64,000 bases of DNA from an uncultured Alphaproteobacteria bacterium (GCA_958431225.1 OY288107.1:1081501-1145500), one strand, 5' to 3'; positions 18,280 through 27,476 are shown, numbered from the stretch's first letter. Made by a program: numbers and translations. Notes: generated from the letters alone by a model not told the origin.

Positions 18280-19149
18280 TTAACCCCACGGCTTGCCCAT
18301 CAGCCCTTGGGGGCGGATGGCGAGGAAAATCATGAGCGAGATGAAGATGAGCAGGTAGGTAATATCGCCATATTGCGACAGCACCGCCAAGCCGATGGCT
18401 TCTAAAAATCCTAAAATAATCCCCCCAGCAATCGCCCCGGAAATGACCCCCGCCCCGCCAATCATGACCATCATAAAGGCTTTGATTGAGGTGGGACCGC
18501 CCATGCCTAAATTGACCCCGGTAATCGTCACCAGCAAACCGCCGACTAACCCCGCCAACATCGCACCCAAGGCGAAGCCAATCATGGCGTAGCGATCAAC
18601 ATTGACCCCCATTAATTGCGCTGCCATGCGGTCTTGGGCGAGGGCGCGTAAGGCGCGTCCGGTTTTTGAAAATTGCATAAAGGAAATGAAGGCGACGATG
18701 GATAAAATCGCCAATAAACAGATTAAAATGCGGTCATAGGGCATAATGAGGCGGAAATCCCAATTAAAGACGCCATTGACGATTTTTGGCACGCCCCGTT
18801 GTTTCTCACCGAATACGAGTTGAATGATAGCATCCAATAGAAAGGCGGTGCCGGCGGCTAATAACATGGTGCTTTCTTCCCGTGCCGAGCCTTTGAGTAC
18901 CGGCCCGAATAGGTATTTTTCAATCAACGCCCCGATAATCGCCAGCGTGACGCAACTCGCCACCAAGCCTAGCACGAACGGCAAGCCCAACTGACCATAG
19001 ATATAATAGGTGACAAAACCGCCGATGACATACATCTGCCCATGCGCGAAATTGAGCACATTCATCAGCGCGAAAATGAGCGTCAAACCGAGCGCAATCA
19101 TAGCATATTGCGACCCTAGATAGACCCCATTTGCGAGTATTTGTTCCAT
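18280..19149 (-). CDS. livH: Branched-chain-amino-acid-type ABC transporter permease LivH
   Basis: A 289-residue inner-membrane permease with about eight hydrophobic segments. LivH features are ANGVYLGSQYAMIALGLTLI at the N-terminus, NFAHGQMYVIGGFVTYYI and the cytoplasmic EAA-like region GRALRALAQDRMAAQLMGV (about residue 165). It is the first permease gene after the binding-protein gene and is separated from it by a strong terminator hairpin, so it is probably expressed at lower level by readthrough. Confidence 0.9.
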   Translation of the reverse strand: MEQILANGVYLGSQYAMIALGLTLIFALMNVLNFAHGQMYVIGGFVTYYIYGQLGLPFVLGLVASCVTLAIIGALIEKYLFGPVLKGSAREESTMLLAAGTAFLLDAIIQLVFGEKQRGVPKIVNGVFNWDFRLIMPYDRILICLLAILSIVAFISFMQFSKTGRALRALAQDRMAAQLMGVNVDRYAMIGFALGAMLAGLVGGLLVTITGVNLGMGGPTSIKAFMMVMIGGAGVISGAIAGGIILGFLEAIGLAVLSQYGDITYLLIFISLMIFLAIRPQGLMGKPWG

Positions 19150-19167
19150 AATTTGGTCTCTTACAAA

Positions 19168-19204
19168 GTAAAAACCCTCTAGGCTATGATAAGCCTAGAG
19201 GGTT
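19168..19204 (-). terminator. Rho-independent terminator/attenuator between binding-protein and permease genes
   Basis: A perfect 13-base inverted repeat (19173-19185 with 19192-19204, stem AACCCTCTAGGCT, 6-base loop) is followed on the reverse strand by TTTTTA. It lies directly after the stop of the substrate-binding-protein gene and before livH, the usual position for a partial terminator that gives more binding protein than permease. Confidence 0.85.
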
Positions 19205-19219
19205 GGAGAGAAGCCAGTA

Positions 19220-20407
19220 TTAGTCAACTTCGGCGACAAATAGCGTTTCAAATTTGCCGTTCTCATAGACATTGACCACCAACGGCACCCCGACTTGACG
19301 GCGTTGGCCGAATGAGGTGGTACCGACATAGCGCAGTTTCGCATCGCCCTTCATATAAGGGTTGGGTGCTTCAAATGTGTCCATGGTTCTTTGGAATTCT
19401 TTGACATCTTTGAGCGCCTTTGGGTTGGCTTTGAGCGTTTCCAAGATATATTCCAACGCATAGACTTTGGTGTTGGATTCGTCGTCATATACACCGAATT
19501 TTTTGGTGTAGCGTTTGACGAATTCGCGCATTCTATCCGAAGCCAGTTCCGGCGTTGATGCCCCGCCCACCGAGATAAAGCCGTTGGCGAGATTGCCGGC
19601 GCCTTCTTTCAATGCTTCAGCATCTTGGGCGGTTTCCGTGGAAATCAGCCCGATATAGCCAAGTTCACGTGCTGAGCGAATCAGCTGTGGTGCGTTGGCG
19701 GGGGCAACCCCTGATAGCACGAGCAGGTCGGGATTGGTGCGAATCACTGGCGTGAGCACCGGCGTGAAGTCGGTGGTGTCGCCTTGATAGGTCACATTGC
19801 TGGATACGACTTTGATTCCCAAGGATTCCGCGGTTTCAACACCGCCATCGCGTTGGCTGATGGGGTCGGATTCATTGCGCGTGACAAAAGCCACGGTTTT
19901 CACGCCCTTTTCGTCTTTGAGGTATTTATAGATGGCGGGCGCCGATTGGTAATTCGCCACCATGCCGAGCACCGCATTGGATGCCGGGGCGGTGTAAAGC
20001 GCCTTAGGGAAGGCATAAGGGAAATACATAATGCCGAGTTTTTCTGCGACCGGACGCACTGCCGCCGCACCATCATCAACATTGGGCCCTACCACATAAT
20101 GGATGCCCTCTTGTGCCATTTTTTCCATGCCAGCGACCGCCCGTTTTGGGTCTTTCTGGTCATCAAAGGACACGATTTCAATATCGTAAGTGGTACCGCC
20201 AATGGTGTAGCCCCCTTCTTCGTTAATCCAATCGGCGCGGGTTTCCATAGAACGTTGGTTGGAAATCCCCCAAGCCGCGGCAGGACCGCTAGTCACGCCG
20301 ACAAAGCCGATTTTTAGCACCGGATTCTGTGCCAGTGCCGCGACGCTAGACATTGCCGTCACCGTGGCGGCGATGGCAATCGTGTTAAGAAAACTTCTGC
20401 GTTTCAT
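19220..20407 (-). CDS. Periplasmic amino-acid/amide-type substrate-binding protein of the Liv ABC system
   Basis: A 395-residue type I periplasmic binding protein of the LivK/AmiC-like family. The N-terminus MKRRSFLNTIAIAATVTA ends in a signal peptidase site near AALA/Q; the KRRSFL start also resembles a twin-arginine signal. The mature part begins VLKIGFVGVTSGPAAAWG, with the two-lobe Peripla_BP_6 fold (VVGPNVDDGAAAVRPVAEK, FVTRNESDPISQRDG). The ATG at 20407 is chosen because GGGAGAA precedes it and the signal peptide starts there; the longer frame from 20473 adds a charged leader. The ligand is unknown. It heads a reverse-strand operon of transporter, racemase and dehydrogenase genes. Confidence 0.9.
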   Translation of the reverse strand: MKRRSFLNTIAIAATVTAMSSVAALAQNPVLKIGFVGVTSGPAAAWGISNQRSMETRADWINEEGGYTIGGTTYDIEIVSFDDQKDPKRAVAGMEKMAQEGIHYVVGPNVDDGAAAVRPVAEKLGIMYFPYAFPKALYTAPASNAVLGMVANYQSAPAIYKYLKDEKGVKTVAFVTRNESDPISQRDGGVETAESLGIKVVSSNVTYQGDTTDFTPVLTPVIRTNPDLLVLSGVAPANAPQLIRSARELGYIGLISTETAQDAEALKEGAGNLANGFISVGGASTPELASDRMREFVKRYTKKFGVYDDESNTKVYALEYILETLKANPKALKDVKEFQRTMDTFEAPNPYMKGDAKLRYVGTTSFGQRRQVGVPLVVNVYENGKFETLFVAEVD

Positions 20408-20428
20408 AGTGTTTCTCCCATCTATGAT

Positions 20429-20475
20429 TTCGTTGTTTGCTTCGTTGTTTGCGGGGGGGTGATTGCCCCCCACGC
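20429..20475 (-). promoter_or_regulatory. Leader of the binding-protein gene: GC hairpin and 12-base direct repeat
   Basis: In the 5' leader of the binding-protein mRNA a G6/C6 stem (20454-20459 with 20466-20471, loop of 6) extends to a further GCG/CGC pair across a bulge. Next to it TTCGTTGTTTGC is repeated twice in tandem (20429-20452). A TTGACA box on the reverse strand at 20514-20519 could be the -35, but no good -10 is seen at the correct distance. No function is claimed. Confidence 0.4.
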
Positions 20476-20597
20476 GGTTTCATAGCCATAACCTCACTAT
20501 GATTAGGCATGCTTGTCAACACAAATTTGAACTTATGCGGAGAAGTTTGCGCAACAAGCGGGGCTGTTCAGTAAGCGGGGGGCTGTTTAGGGGTTAG

Positions 20598-20629
20598 TGA
20601 TTCGGGGTGATTCGGGGGGTGATTCGGGG
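20598..20629. repeat. Three near-tandem copies of TGATTCGGGG
   Basis: Copies at 20598-20607, 20608-20617 and 20620-20629; the last is offset by two extra G. They are followed immediately by a T-run and AT-rich DNA. This could be a protein-binding array or simple replication slippage. Confidence 0.7.
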
Positions 20630-20702
20630 TATTTTTTTAGAATAAATGTAAAATTATACTTATATTACAAATTTTATTTGCTTTTTTCTGCAAATGCGCC
20701 TA

Positions 20703-20722
20703 AAGTATAATTCTTTATACTT
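20703..20722. promoter_or_regulatory. Candidate operator palindrome overlapping a -10 box upstream of the first adhesin gene
   Basis: AAGTATAA (20703-20710) and TTATACTT (20715-20722) form a perfect 8-base inverted repeat with a 4-base centre. The left arm and centre contain TATAAT (20706-20711). A third copy of TTATACTT is at 20654-20661, 49 bases upstream start to start. No good -35 is visible at 16-18 bases, which fits an activator-dependent or regulated promoter. The leader would be about 100 bases. Confidence 0.45.
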
Positions 20723-20815
20723 CTTTTGGGGTAATAATCGCCCTTAAAGACATGCCCAAGAACTTGGATTTAGTAATGGGTTTAGTGATTTGATAGTCAA
20801 GTTGAGGAGTAGGTC

Positions 20816-23800
20816 ATGGCAGGTATTATTCTTGCGACTAGTTATAGTTTCACCATCCCCGAGATTGGGGCGGATTTACGGGAATTTGGCACAATAACGG
20901 CTACGGGCGGTGTTGGCACTTTGCGCTATACGATTAGCGGGCGTGATGACCCTGATTTGTTTGAGCTTCATAATGGCGGGACGTTGCGGCTCAAATCCGG
21001 GGCGGTGCTGGATTATGAAGATCCTAGCATTGCCAATCGCTATACCCTGACGGTTTCGGTGACCGATGGCACATCTACGGAAACGACACAGGTGGTCATT
21101 GATGTGGGGGATGTACCTGAATTTACGTCTGGCTTACCAAGTCTTTTGCGCTATTACGAACATGAATTGAAGGCGGGCACGGGTATCATTGATAATGTCG
21201 GCACATTTGTCGACAATACTGATGATGGTGGGCAGCTGCGTTATGAGGTTATATTCCCCAACGAAGATGATGGATTTTTCAAAGTCAGGGGCGGTTTGGG
21301 GCATAATGCGGAACTATATGTCGCAAAAGATGTGGATTTTGAAACCGCAGTCGGTCATGACAGCGACGATGTGCGCCATGAAAATAATCCTAGTGTCAAA
21401 GTGTTTAAATTCAAAATTCGGGCGATTCATGTTGATAATGCCAATCTTTATGATGACGAAGACGTGACCATTATTGTCACCGATGTCAATGATGAAGCCC
21501 CAACTCTCATCGCCTATGACGGCAGAAGCACAGTAGCACTGCAAGGGGGCGAAACGCCCACGGCACACGTCAGAGAAAGAACCCATTTTGAAAATATTGC
21601 CATTTTCTTTGGAGTGCGCGATGCCGATAATCCTGAAGTTGCCGATGTCGCTGGCAGTGACCCCATTCGCACAACCCCCATCACCGCCGATAGTTTTGAC
21701 ATCACTGGTACACAGGCGGGTAAATTTACCATTGTTCCGCATGGCAACCGTTGGAAACTGAAACTCAAAGATAGGTATTATTTGGATCATGAAACCGAAC
21801 CTGTCGTCACTTTACACGTCTCGGTCAGCGATGGGGCGCAAGAATCTGAGGCCAGGGAAGTGCGCATTATTGTCGAGAATGTCCTTGAAGCCCCCAATTT
21901 CTCCTTCTTGTTTGCCCGACAAAGCGATCCCAGTGTGGTGGAAAATGAGGCGGGTGCAGAAACCGATTTGATGTTTGCATATTGGGATCACGAATCGCAT
22001 AGGCATGGTCCGCCGACTTTCCGTTTCACCAATCGGCAGACTGGCAATGACGAATCGCATAGATTTGAACTCGTCCCCGATGGCACCGGTAATAACCCGC
22101 CTCGTAGATTGAAACTCAAGGATGGGGTGTTTTTGGATTATGAACGTGAACCCGTTATACAGCTCAGCGTCATCGCCGATAACGGCGTTACCGATTCCAC
22201 CAATGCCCCAAACAGGTCACCACTTGAATTTAACATAAATGTGGTGGATGTCGCCGATGCCAATGAGGAATTGCCCTTTTTCGTCCCGGAAAATGTGCAG
22301 AATCAGTATGAGGTCGGCACGTTCAACCCTTACGGGGCAACTGGCACATCACATTATGAAATTACCGCCGGCAATGATGACGACATCTTTGCCATTGATA
22401 GATTTTCCGGGGTGATAAGCGTGGTTGATGCCGGGGCGCTGGATTATGAGACCGACACCGATTATGAGCTGACCATTAGCGAAACCGTGCCCGGCGACCC
22501 AGCGATAACCCGCACCGCCAAGGCAATCATCAATATTGAAAATGTCAATGATGAGACCCCCGATGTATTTTGGGTGGATAGTGCCGGGCAGTTGCTGACA
22601 AGCATCACGCTTGAAGAAAATCAGCAGGGGGTGGATACGGGATTGTTTTTGAGCGTCAGCGATGATGATGCCCACGCTATTAGAGATTTTACTTTCCGCC
22701 GGACGAGTGCTGATATCACCAAGCCAGGGCGCGTATTTGAAGTTGTCTATATCAGCACCGATGCCGATGGCGTGCATACATATAAATTGAAATTGCACGA
22801 TAGGGTCGCCCTGGATTATGAGGCGGTGTCTAGGGTGCGCCTCACAATCACCGTCAATGACGGCGATAATAATTCGGATAGCGCCACGGTAACCATCAAT
22901 GTCGGCGATGTTAATGATGTTGCCCCGCTTATCACTAAATCCTATGCACAACCCGGGGGCATGGTTTCTGAAAATATTGCTGGGGCGGAAACCGGGATTA
23001 CGCTTACGGTGGCGGATGCCGATACCGCCCAAAGCGACCTCAAATTTAGCCTGCATGATAATGGCGATGGCGGGGTGGCGGAAAAATTGGAATTGGTGCG
23101 GCGGGGTGCTGAATGGGTGCTGAAACTCAAAGACAGGGAAATGTTTGATGCCGAAAGTGATGTCGGCTCATTATCCACTTTGGGGATTTATTCAGAAATC
23201 ACGGTGACGGTTTCAGACGGCGTGCATAGCCATGAAGAAGATCTACCTTTATTTATCAATGATGAAAATGATAACCTGCCCAAACTCCACGCCATTAACG
23301 ATGTCAAAATCGCGAGCATTGCCGAATCGGTGGCGGCGTTGAATACGGGTATCGCCTTTGCCATTAGCGATGCCGATGTCTCACAGGCACTCAGCATCCA
23401 AAACCATTTTAACCTGCATATCAGCGGCGACCAAGCCGATAAATTTACGTTCAAAAATGTGTATTTTCAGCACGATATCGGCGCCGATGACTATGATGTT
23501 AGAAGCAACAATTTCTGGCAGTTGCAATTAAAGGATCGTATGGAATTGACGTATGATAGCACCGATGCGAGCGCCAATGCGCTGAAATTACAGGTGCATG
23601 CTAGGGATACGCTCCATAGTTCAAATACTATTGAAGTCACCATCAATATCTTGGAGGTGGATAATGGGTTGGCATTTACCCAAAATATCTATCGTGCCTA
23701 TGTGGAAGAAAGCGACAATTCGGGCGATGTTGTCACGGTTAAGGCGGTTAGCGATGCCTCTACCGATAATGTGCGCTATTTCATTATCAACACCCCATTA

Positions 23801-26800
23801 CCCGCCACGCCCGGCGATACCACTCCGCGCTATCCTGCTACTAGTGGGGTCGGGCTATTTTCCATTGATGCGACAAGCGGGGTGATTAGCCTCACCGGGG
23901 ATTTGGATGCCGAATCTTTGCAACAATACACGCTCACTGTGCAGGCTAGCGATGGCACCAATAGCGTGAATGCCGAGGTGGTTGTGCGTGTGGTGGATAT
24001 TAATGAACATGCGGTGGTTTTTGGTGCCGATGCGGTGGTCTATGCGCCCGATTTTGCCGATGGGGATGTCAGCGAAGCGACTAGTGTTGGGCGCGTTCTT
24101 GCCACGGCTACGGCTAGTGATGCCGATGTTAATGCGCAGCTGACCTATAGTATTACTGGCGGCAATGATGATAATTTCTTTGCCATTGATGCGGCAAGCG
24201 GGGCGGTGCGCTTGGCGCGGGCTTTGGATTATGCGACGATGGCAAGCGCACAGCAAATTGAAATCACCGCATCCGATGGGCGCTATAGTGCGACCACCAA
24301 TATAGATTTTTCCATCACCGAGGCGGATAACCAATTCCCCTTGCTGATTTCCATTGCGAAAAATGGGGCGATTACCGAAAATGTTTTAGGGGCGGATAGC
24401 GGGATTAGTTTTCTCGTTGCCGATTTGGAAAGCGCCGATACCCCCGATTTTATCATCACGGGCGGGCAGGCGGATAAATTTGAACTCAGCGCAACCACCG
24501 CCCAAAGCGGTAGCGTTGTCTGGGCGTTGAAACTTAAAGACGGCGCCTATTTGGATTATGAAGAAGACGCGCATATTGAGTTAAGCATCACCGGCGATAA
24601 CGGCCTCCAACGCACCAATAGCATTGATGTTAGCATTGATGTCGTTGATAGCGAACCCGAAATATACACCGTAAATGTTGCCGAATCCGCCGAGATTGGT
24701 GATGCGTTGGCGGTGCTGTCGGTGTTTGATGTCGGCACTAGTGGCATCACTTATAGCATCGCTAGCGGTAATGATGCTGGGGTGTTTCGGCTTGATGGCA
24801 ATATTTTGCGCCTTGCTAGCGCGTTGGATTATGAGGATGGCGCGCTCGCCAAAGATTATAGTATTGTCGTCAATATAGCCGACGGCACGACGATGCGCAC
24901 GGCTACGCTCAATATCAATATAATGGATGAAAATGATAACGCCCCGATGCTCACCGAGGCGGTGGCGGATATGCGGGGGGCTGTTGCGGAAAATGTTGCC
25001 GGGGCGGATACAGGGATTGCTTTCGTGCGTGCGGATGCCGATAGCGCTGGGGTGAATGATTTTGAATTTAGCATTACTAGTGATGATAGTTTGGACCAAT
25101 CGGGGTTGTTTCACTTGGTTGAAGATGCTGGGCTGTGGCGGTTGCAACTCATGGCGGAATCGGCGTTGGATTATGAAGTCGCATCGGTGATTGCATTGGA
25201 TGTTAAGGTCAATGATGGCGTTGCCGATTCGGATAGCATCGGCGTTTTGATTGATGTTAGTGATGTCAATGATGTCGCCCCGACCCTGACGCCGATTGCG
25301 CGTGCTGGGGCGGTGGATGAAAATGATGCCGGGGCAGAAACCGGCGTGCAGTTTAGCGTGGCGGATGCCGATAGTGCGGTCGGGGATTTTACTTTCAGTA
25401 TTACCGACGATGATGGGGTGGATCAAACGGGGCTGTTTGGCATGGCGCATGTCAGCACCGATGCGGATGGCGTTAGTCTTTGGCAGTTGAAATTGCAGGA
25501 TAATATAGCGCTCAATTATGAGGCGGCGGCGGTGGTGGGACTCAACGTTAAGGTTAGTGATGGCGATGCTGATTCGGATGCGTTTTATGTGGCTATCACG
25601 GTGCATGATGTGGATGAGCCTATCGGGCTGGTGGGGGATTTGGCGGGGGACGTGCGGGAATCGGCGAATCCCGCCACGCCCGCTAGCACCACCGGGACGA
25701 TTGATGGCTATACCGACCCGGAAAATATCTTGCCCGCCATGGCGACGTCCAATGCAATCGTTGTTAAGGATGCCGATAGTGGTGGCACACTCACCAAGAC
25801 CGGGCATTATGGCACATTTAGTTTTACCCCGGCAGCTGCTGGCGAGGTGGGATTCGGGGCGTGGCGCTATGTGCTGGATGGGAATAATCTAGCGGTGCGC
25901 GCGCTTAATGATGGCGAATATCTTAGCGAAAATTTTACCCTCACCTATACGCTGACTAGTGGCGGGGTTAGCATTACCCGCGACGAATCGATTACGCTGA
26001 CGATTTTGGGCAGGGATAGCGATATCTATTTCGTTGATGCGCAGGGTGATAAAATCGTTGATGCGCAAGGCGATGAAATTAGTGTGCTGGGCGAAGCCGT
26101 GCATGAATTTAACATTGAACGCGGGCGCGATGCGCTCAATGGCGGCGTGGTGTTGGGGGCGCTTATGCCGAAAATTGGCGGGGCGGTGGATGCGGATAAT
26201 GTTGAGATCGCCCTTGCCGATACGGTGCCTGTGGATGTGGCACAGCATTTTTCCATCAATGCTGGCGGTGATTTGGTTTTCACCGGCAGTAAAGATGATG
26301 TGGCAAAATTTGCCGCGCAATTTCGCGTTGATTTAGTCGCGCGCGTCCCCGACGAGACCACCGAAGAACTGGCTTTCCATGTCGCTATCAATCTCATCAA
26401 TGAGATTGATGACGGGCAGGCGCGGATTGGCATTCGCGGCAATGATGGCGCGCTCGTCAATGCCGAAAGTGATTTGGCGCAACTGGATGTCGGCTGGTTG
26501 CTGGTCGCGGCGGTGACGCAAGCTGACCCTGATGGCGTGGTGGGGGCGGCAAGCTGGCGCTGGTTCCATACTAACGACCCCGAGGTAACCATCGGCATGG
26601 GGGCAGAATATCAGATTGAAGAAAGCGACCGTAGGAAAATTATCGGCGTGGAACATAGTTATAATGATGGGAGTAGGGCGGATGATTTTGTGTTCACAAG
26701 CACATTAGATGTCGCCGTGCCGCGCTTAATCATGTCGGTGCCCGATAGCGAAAAAGACCAAGACCACACGCTGGTTATCCCCGATGGAAATAATGGGGCG

Positions 26801-27406
26801 GTGTTGCAAGGGGGCAATGGGGCCGATACCATCACCGCCGGCGATGGCGATGACCTCATTGACGGCGGGCTTGGCGATGATGTGATTGATCTTGAAAAAG
26901 ATAGCCAAGACCAAGATGAGGTCATGTATCGCATCGGCAACCGCTATAACCGAGACGGCGGCGATGGCATCACCAATTTTAATCGCGGTCAAGATACGCT
27001 CATTTTTTCAATAGATAGAAGTGATGCCGAAGCCAATGGTTTCACCTTGCGAGACGGTGCTGATATTGACGATTTTATTGTTTATTTGCAAAATAACACC
27101 CCCGATGATTTGGTCGATGACCAATTCCTCGTCTTGCTCAATTTTGATTTTGCTGGTCTTACGGGATTGTCGTTCCATTTCCAAGATAGCGTTTTTTTTA
27201 CTGGCGGGCGCATTGCTATGCCGATTATGCAAGTGGATTTTGCCGAAACTGTGGAGCGACAAGAAATTATTGATATGATCGCTGATGCGGGCGCTAGTCC
27301 TGCCGATGTGCTGTATCGGCATAGTATATTGAAGGACCTAAATTATCTGGATGATTTTCTGGGCGGGGCGGATTCGCTGGGGTTTAGCGTTAGCGATGTG
27401 CTATAA
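20816..27406 (+). CDS. Giant cadherin-repeat/VCBS/RTX adhesin, predicted type I secretion substrate
   Basis: A 2196-residue acidic, Asp/Asn-rich protein. About fourteen tandem cadherin-like domains of 95-125 residues fill positions 1-1605; each ends near a Dx(N/D)xxP calcium motif such as VTDVNDEAPTL, VGDVNDVAPLI, IMDENDNAPML. Two repeat classes occur: one with GNDD-x-FAID, the other with (W)xLKLKD before LDYE (eight copies). A VCBS-like domain follows (about 1605-1735; TGHYGTFSFTPAA), then a domain shared with the next protein (about 1740-1860), an Ig-like WRWF domain (about 1870-1975), RTX nonapeptides (about 1999-2026; GDGDDLIDGGLGDD) and a unique C-terminal domain ending in LDDFLGGADSLGF. 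No N-terminal signal peptide is present, as expected for type I secretion; no HlyB/HlyD/TolC genes are in the window. The ATG has GAGGAG upstream. A calcium-dependent surface adhesin is the likely role; the partner is unknown. Confidence 0.88.
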   Translation: MAGIILATSYSFTIPEIGADLREFGTITATGGVGTLRYTISGRDDPDLFELHNGGTLRLKSGAVLDYEDPSIANRYTLTVSVTDGTSTETTQVVIDVGDVPEFTSGLPSLLRYYEHELKAGTGIIDNVGTFVDNTDDGGQLRYEVIFPNEDDGFFKVRGGLGHNAELYVAKDVDFETAVGHDSDDVRHENNPSVKVFKFKIRAIHVDNANLYDDEDVTIIVTDVNDEAPTLIAYDGRSTVALQGGETPTAHVRERTHFENIAIFFGVRDADNPEVADVAGSDPIRTTPITADSFDITGTQAGKFTIVPHGNRWKLKLKDRYYLDHETEPVVTLHVSVSDGAQESEAREVRIIVENVLEAPNFSFLFARQSDPSVVENEAGAETDLMFAYWDHESHRHGPPTFRFTNRQTGNDESHRFELVPDGTGNNPPRRLKLKDGVFLDYEREPVIQLSVIADNGVTDSTNAPNRSPLEFNINVVDVADANEELPFFVPENVQNQYEVGTFNPYGATGTSHYEITAGNDDDIFAIDRFSGVISVVDAGALDYETDTDYELTISETVPGDPAITRTAKAIINIENVNDETPDVFWVDSAGQLLTSITLEENQQGVDTGLFLSVSDDDAHAIRDFTFRRTSADITKPGRVFEVVYISTDADGVHTYKLKLHDRVALDYEAVSRVRLTITVNDGDNNSDSATVTINVGDVNDVAPLITKSYAQPGGMVSENIAGAETGITLTVADADTAQSDLKFSLHDNGDGGVAEKLELVRRGAEWVLKLKDREMFDAESDVGSLSTLGIYSEITVTVSDGVHSHEEDLPLFINDENDNLPKLHAINDVKIASIAESVAALNTGIAFAISDADVSQALSIQNHFNLHISGDQADKFTFKNVYFQHDIGADDYDVRSNNFWQLQLKDRMELTYDSTDASANALKLQVHARDTLHSSNTIEVTINILEVDNGLAFTQNIYRAYVEESDNSGDVVTVKAVSDASTDNVRYFIINTPLPATPGDTTPRYPATSGVGLFSIDATSGVISLTGDLDAESLQQYTLTVQASDGTNSVNAEVVVRVVDINEHAVVFGADAVVYAPDFADGDVSEATSVGRVLATATASDADVNAQLTYSITGGNDDNFFAIDAASGAVRLARALDYATMASAQQIEITASDGRYSATTNIDFSITEADNQFPLLISIAKNGAITENVLGADSGISFLVADLESADTPDFIITGGQADKFELSATTAQSGSVVWALKLKDGAYLDYEEDAHIELSITGDNGLQRTNSIDVSIDVVDSEPEIYTVNVAESAEIGDALAVLSVFDVGTSGITYSIASGNDAGVFRLDGNILRLASALDYEDGALAKDYSIVVNIADGTTMRTATLNINIMDENDNAPMLTEAVADMRGAVAENVAGADTGIAFVRADADSAGVNDFEFSITSDDSLDQSGLFHLVEDAGLWRLQLMAESALDYEVASVIALDVKVNDGVADSDSIGVLIDVSDVNDVAPTLTPIARAGAVDENDAGAETGVQFSVADADSAVGDFTFSITDDDGVDQTGLFGMAHVSTDADGVSLWQLKLQDNIALNYEAAAVVGLNVKVSDGDADSDAFYVAITVHDVDEPIGLVGDLAGDVRESANPATPASTTGTIDGYTDPENILPAMATSNAIVVKDADSGGTLTKTGHYGTFSFTPAAAGEVGFGAWRYVLDGNNLAVRALNDGEYLSENFTLTYTLTSGGVSITRDESITLTILGRDSDIYFVDAQGDKIVDAQGDEISVLGEAVHEFNIERGRDALNGGVVLGALMPKIGGAVDADNVEIALADTVPVDVAQHFSINAGGDLVFTGSKDDVAKFAAQFRVDLVARVPDETTEELAFHVAINLINEIDDGQARIGIRGNDGALVNAESDLAQLDVGWLLVAAVTQADPDGVVGAASWRWFHTNDPEVTIGMGAEYQIEESDRRKIIGVEHSYNDGSRADDFVFTSTLDVAVPRLIMSVPDSEKDQDHTLVIPDGNNGAVLQGGNGADTITAGDGDDLIDGGLGDDVIDLEKDSQDQDEVMYRIGNRYNRDGGDGITNFNRGQDTLIFSIDRSDAEANGFTLRDGADIDDFIVYLQNNTPDDLVDDQFLVLLNFDFAGLTGLSFHFQDSVFFTGGRIAMPIMQVDFAETVERQEIIDMIADAGASPADVLYRHSILKDLNYLDDFLGGADSLGFSVSDVL

Positions 27407-27435
27407 AGATTAGCCATTTACATTATTTTTTCTGC

Positions 27436-27476
27436 GCGCGTTTTTTTATAACTATATGAAAAAACGCGCTTTTTTA
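27436..27476 (+). terminator. Rho-independent terminator after the first adhesin gene
   Basis: GCGCGTTTTTT (27436-27446) pairs with AAAAAACGCGC (27459-27469) across a 12-base loop and is followed by six T. It ends the first giant gene's transcript, so the second gene probably has its own promoter in the following 180 bases, although no convincing -35/-10 pair was found there. Confidence 0.8.

Larger units (their letters stand above)
20476..20815. other. Divergent intergenic region between the ABC operon and the giant adhesin genes
   Basis: About 340 bases without a gene. The left half is G-rich, with three copies of TGATTCGGGG at 20598-20607, 20608-20617 and 20620-20629. From 20631 it changes sharply to AT-rich sequence with a palindrome overlapping a TATAAT box (described separately). 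The last part, 20723-20802, shows no clear structure and would be the leader of the first adhesin gene, ending in a GAGGAG ribosome site before 20816. Confidence 0.7.

Noticed and set aside
24581-25807. 408-codon open frame on the reverse strand inside the first adhesin gene
   Set aside because: It is the antisense of repetitive Asp/Asn-rich codons. Its composition (many His, Arg, Ile) mirrors the sense strand, it has no domain, and other reverse frames show the same in every repeat.
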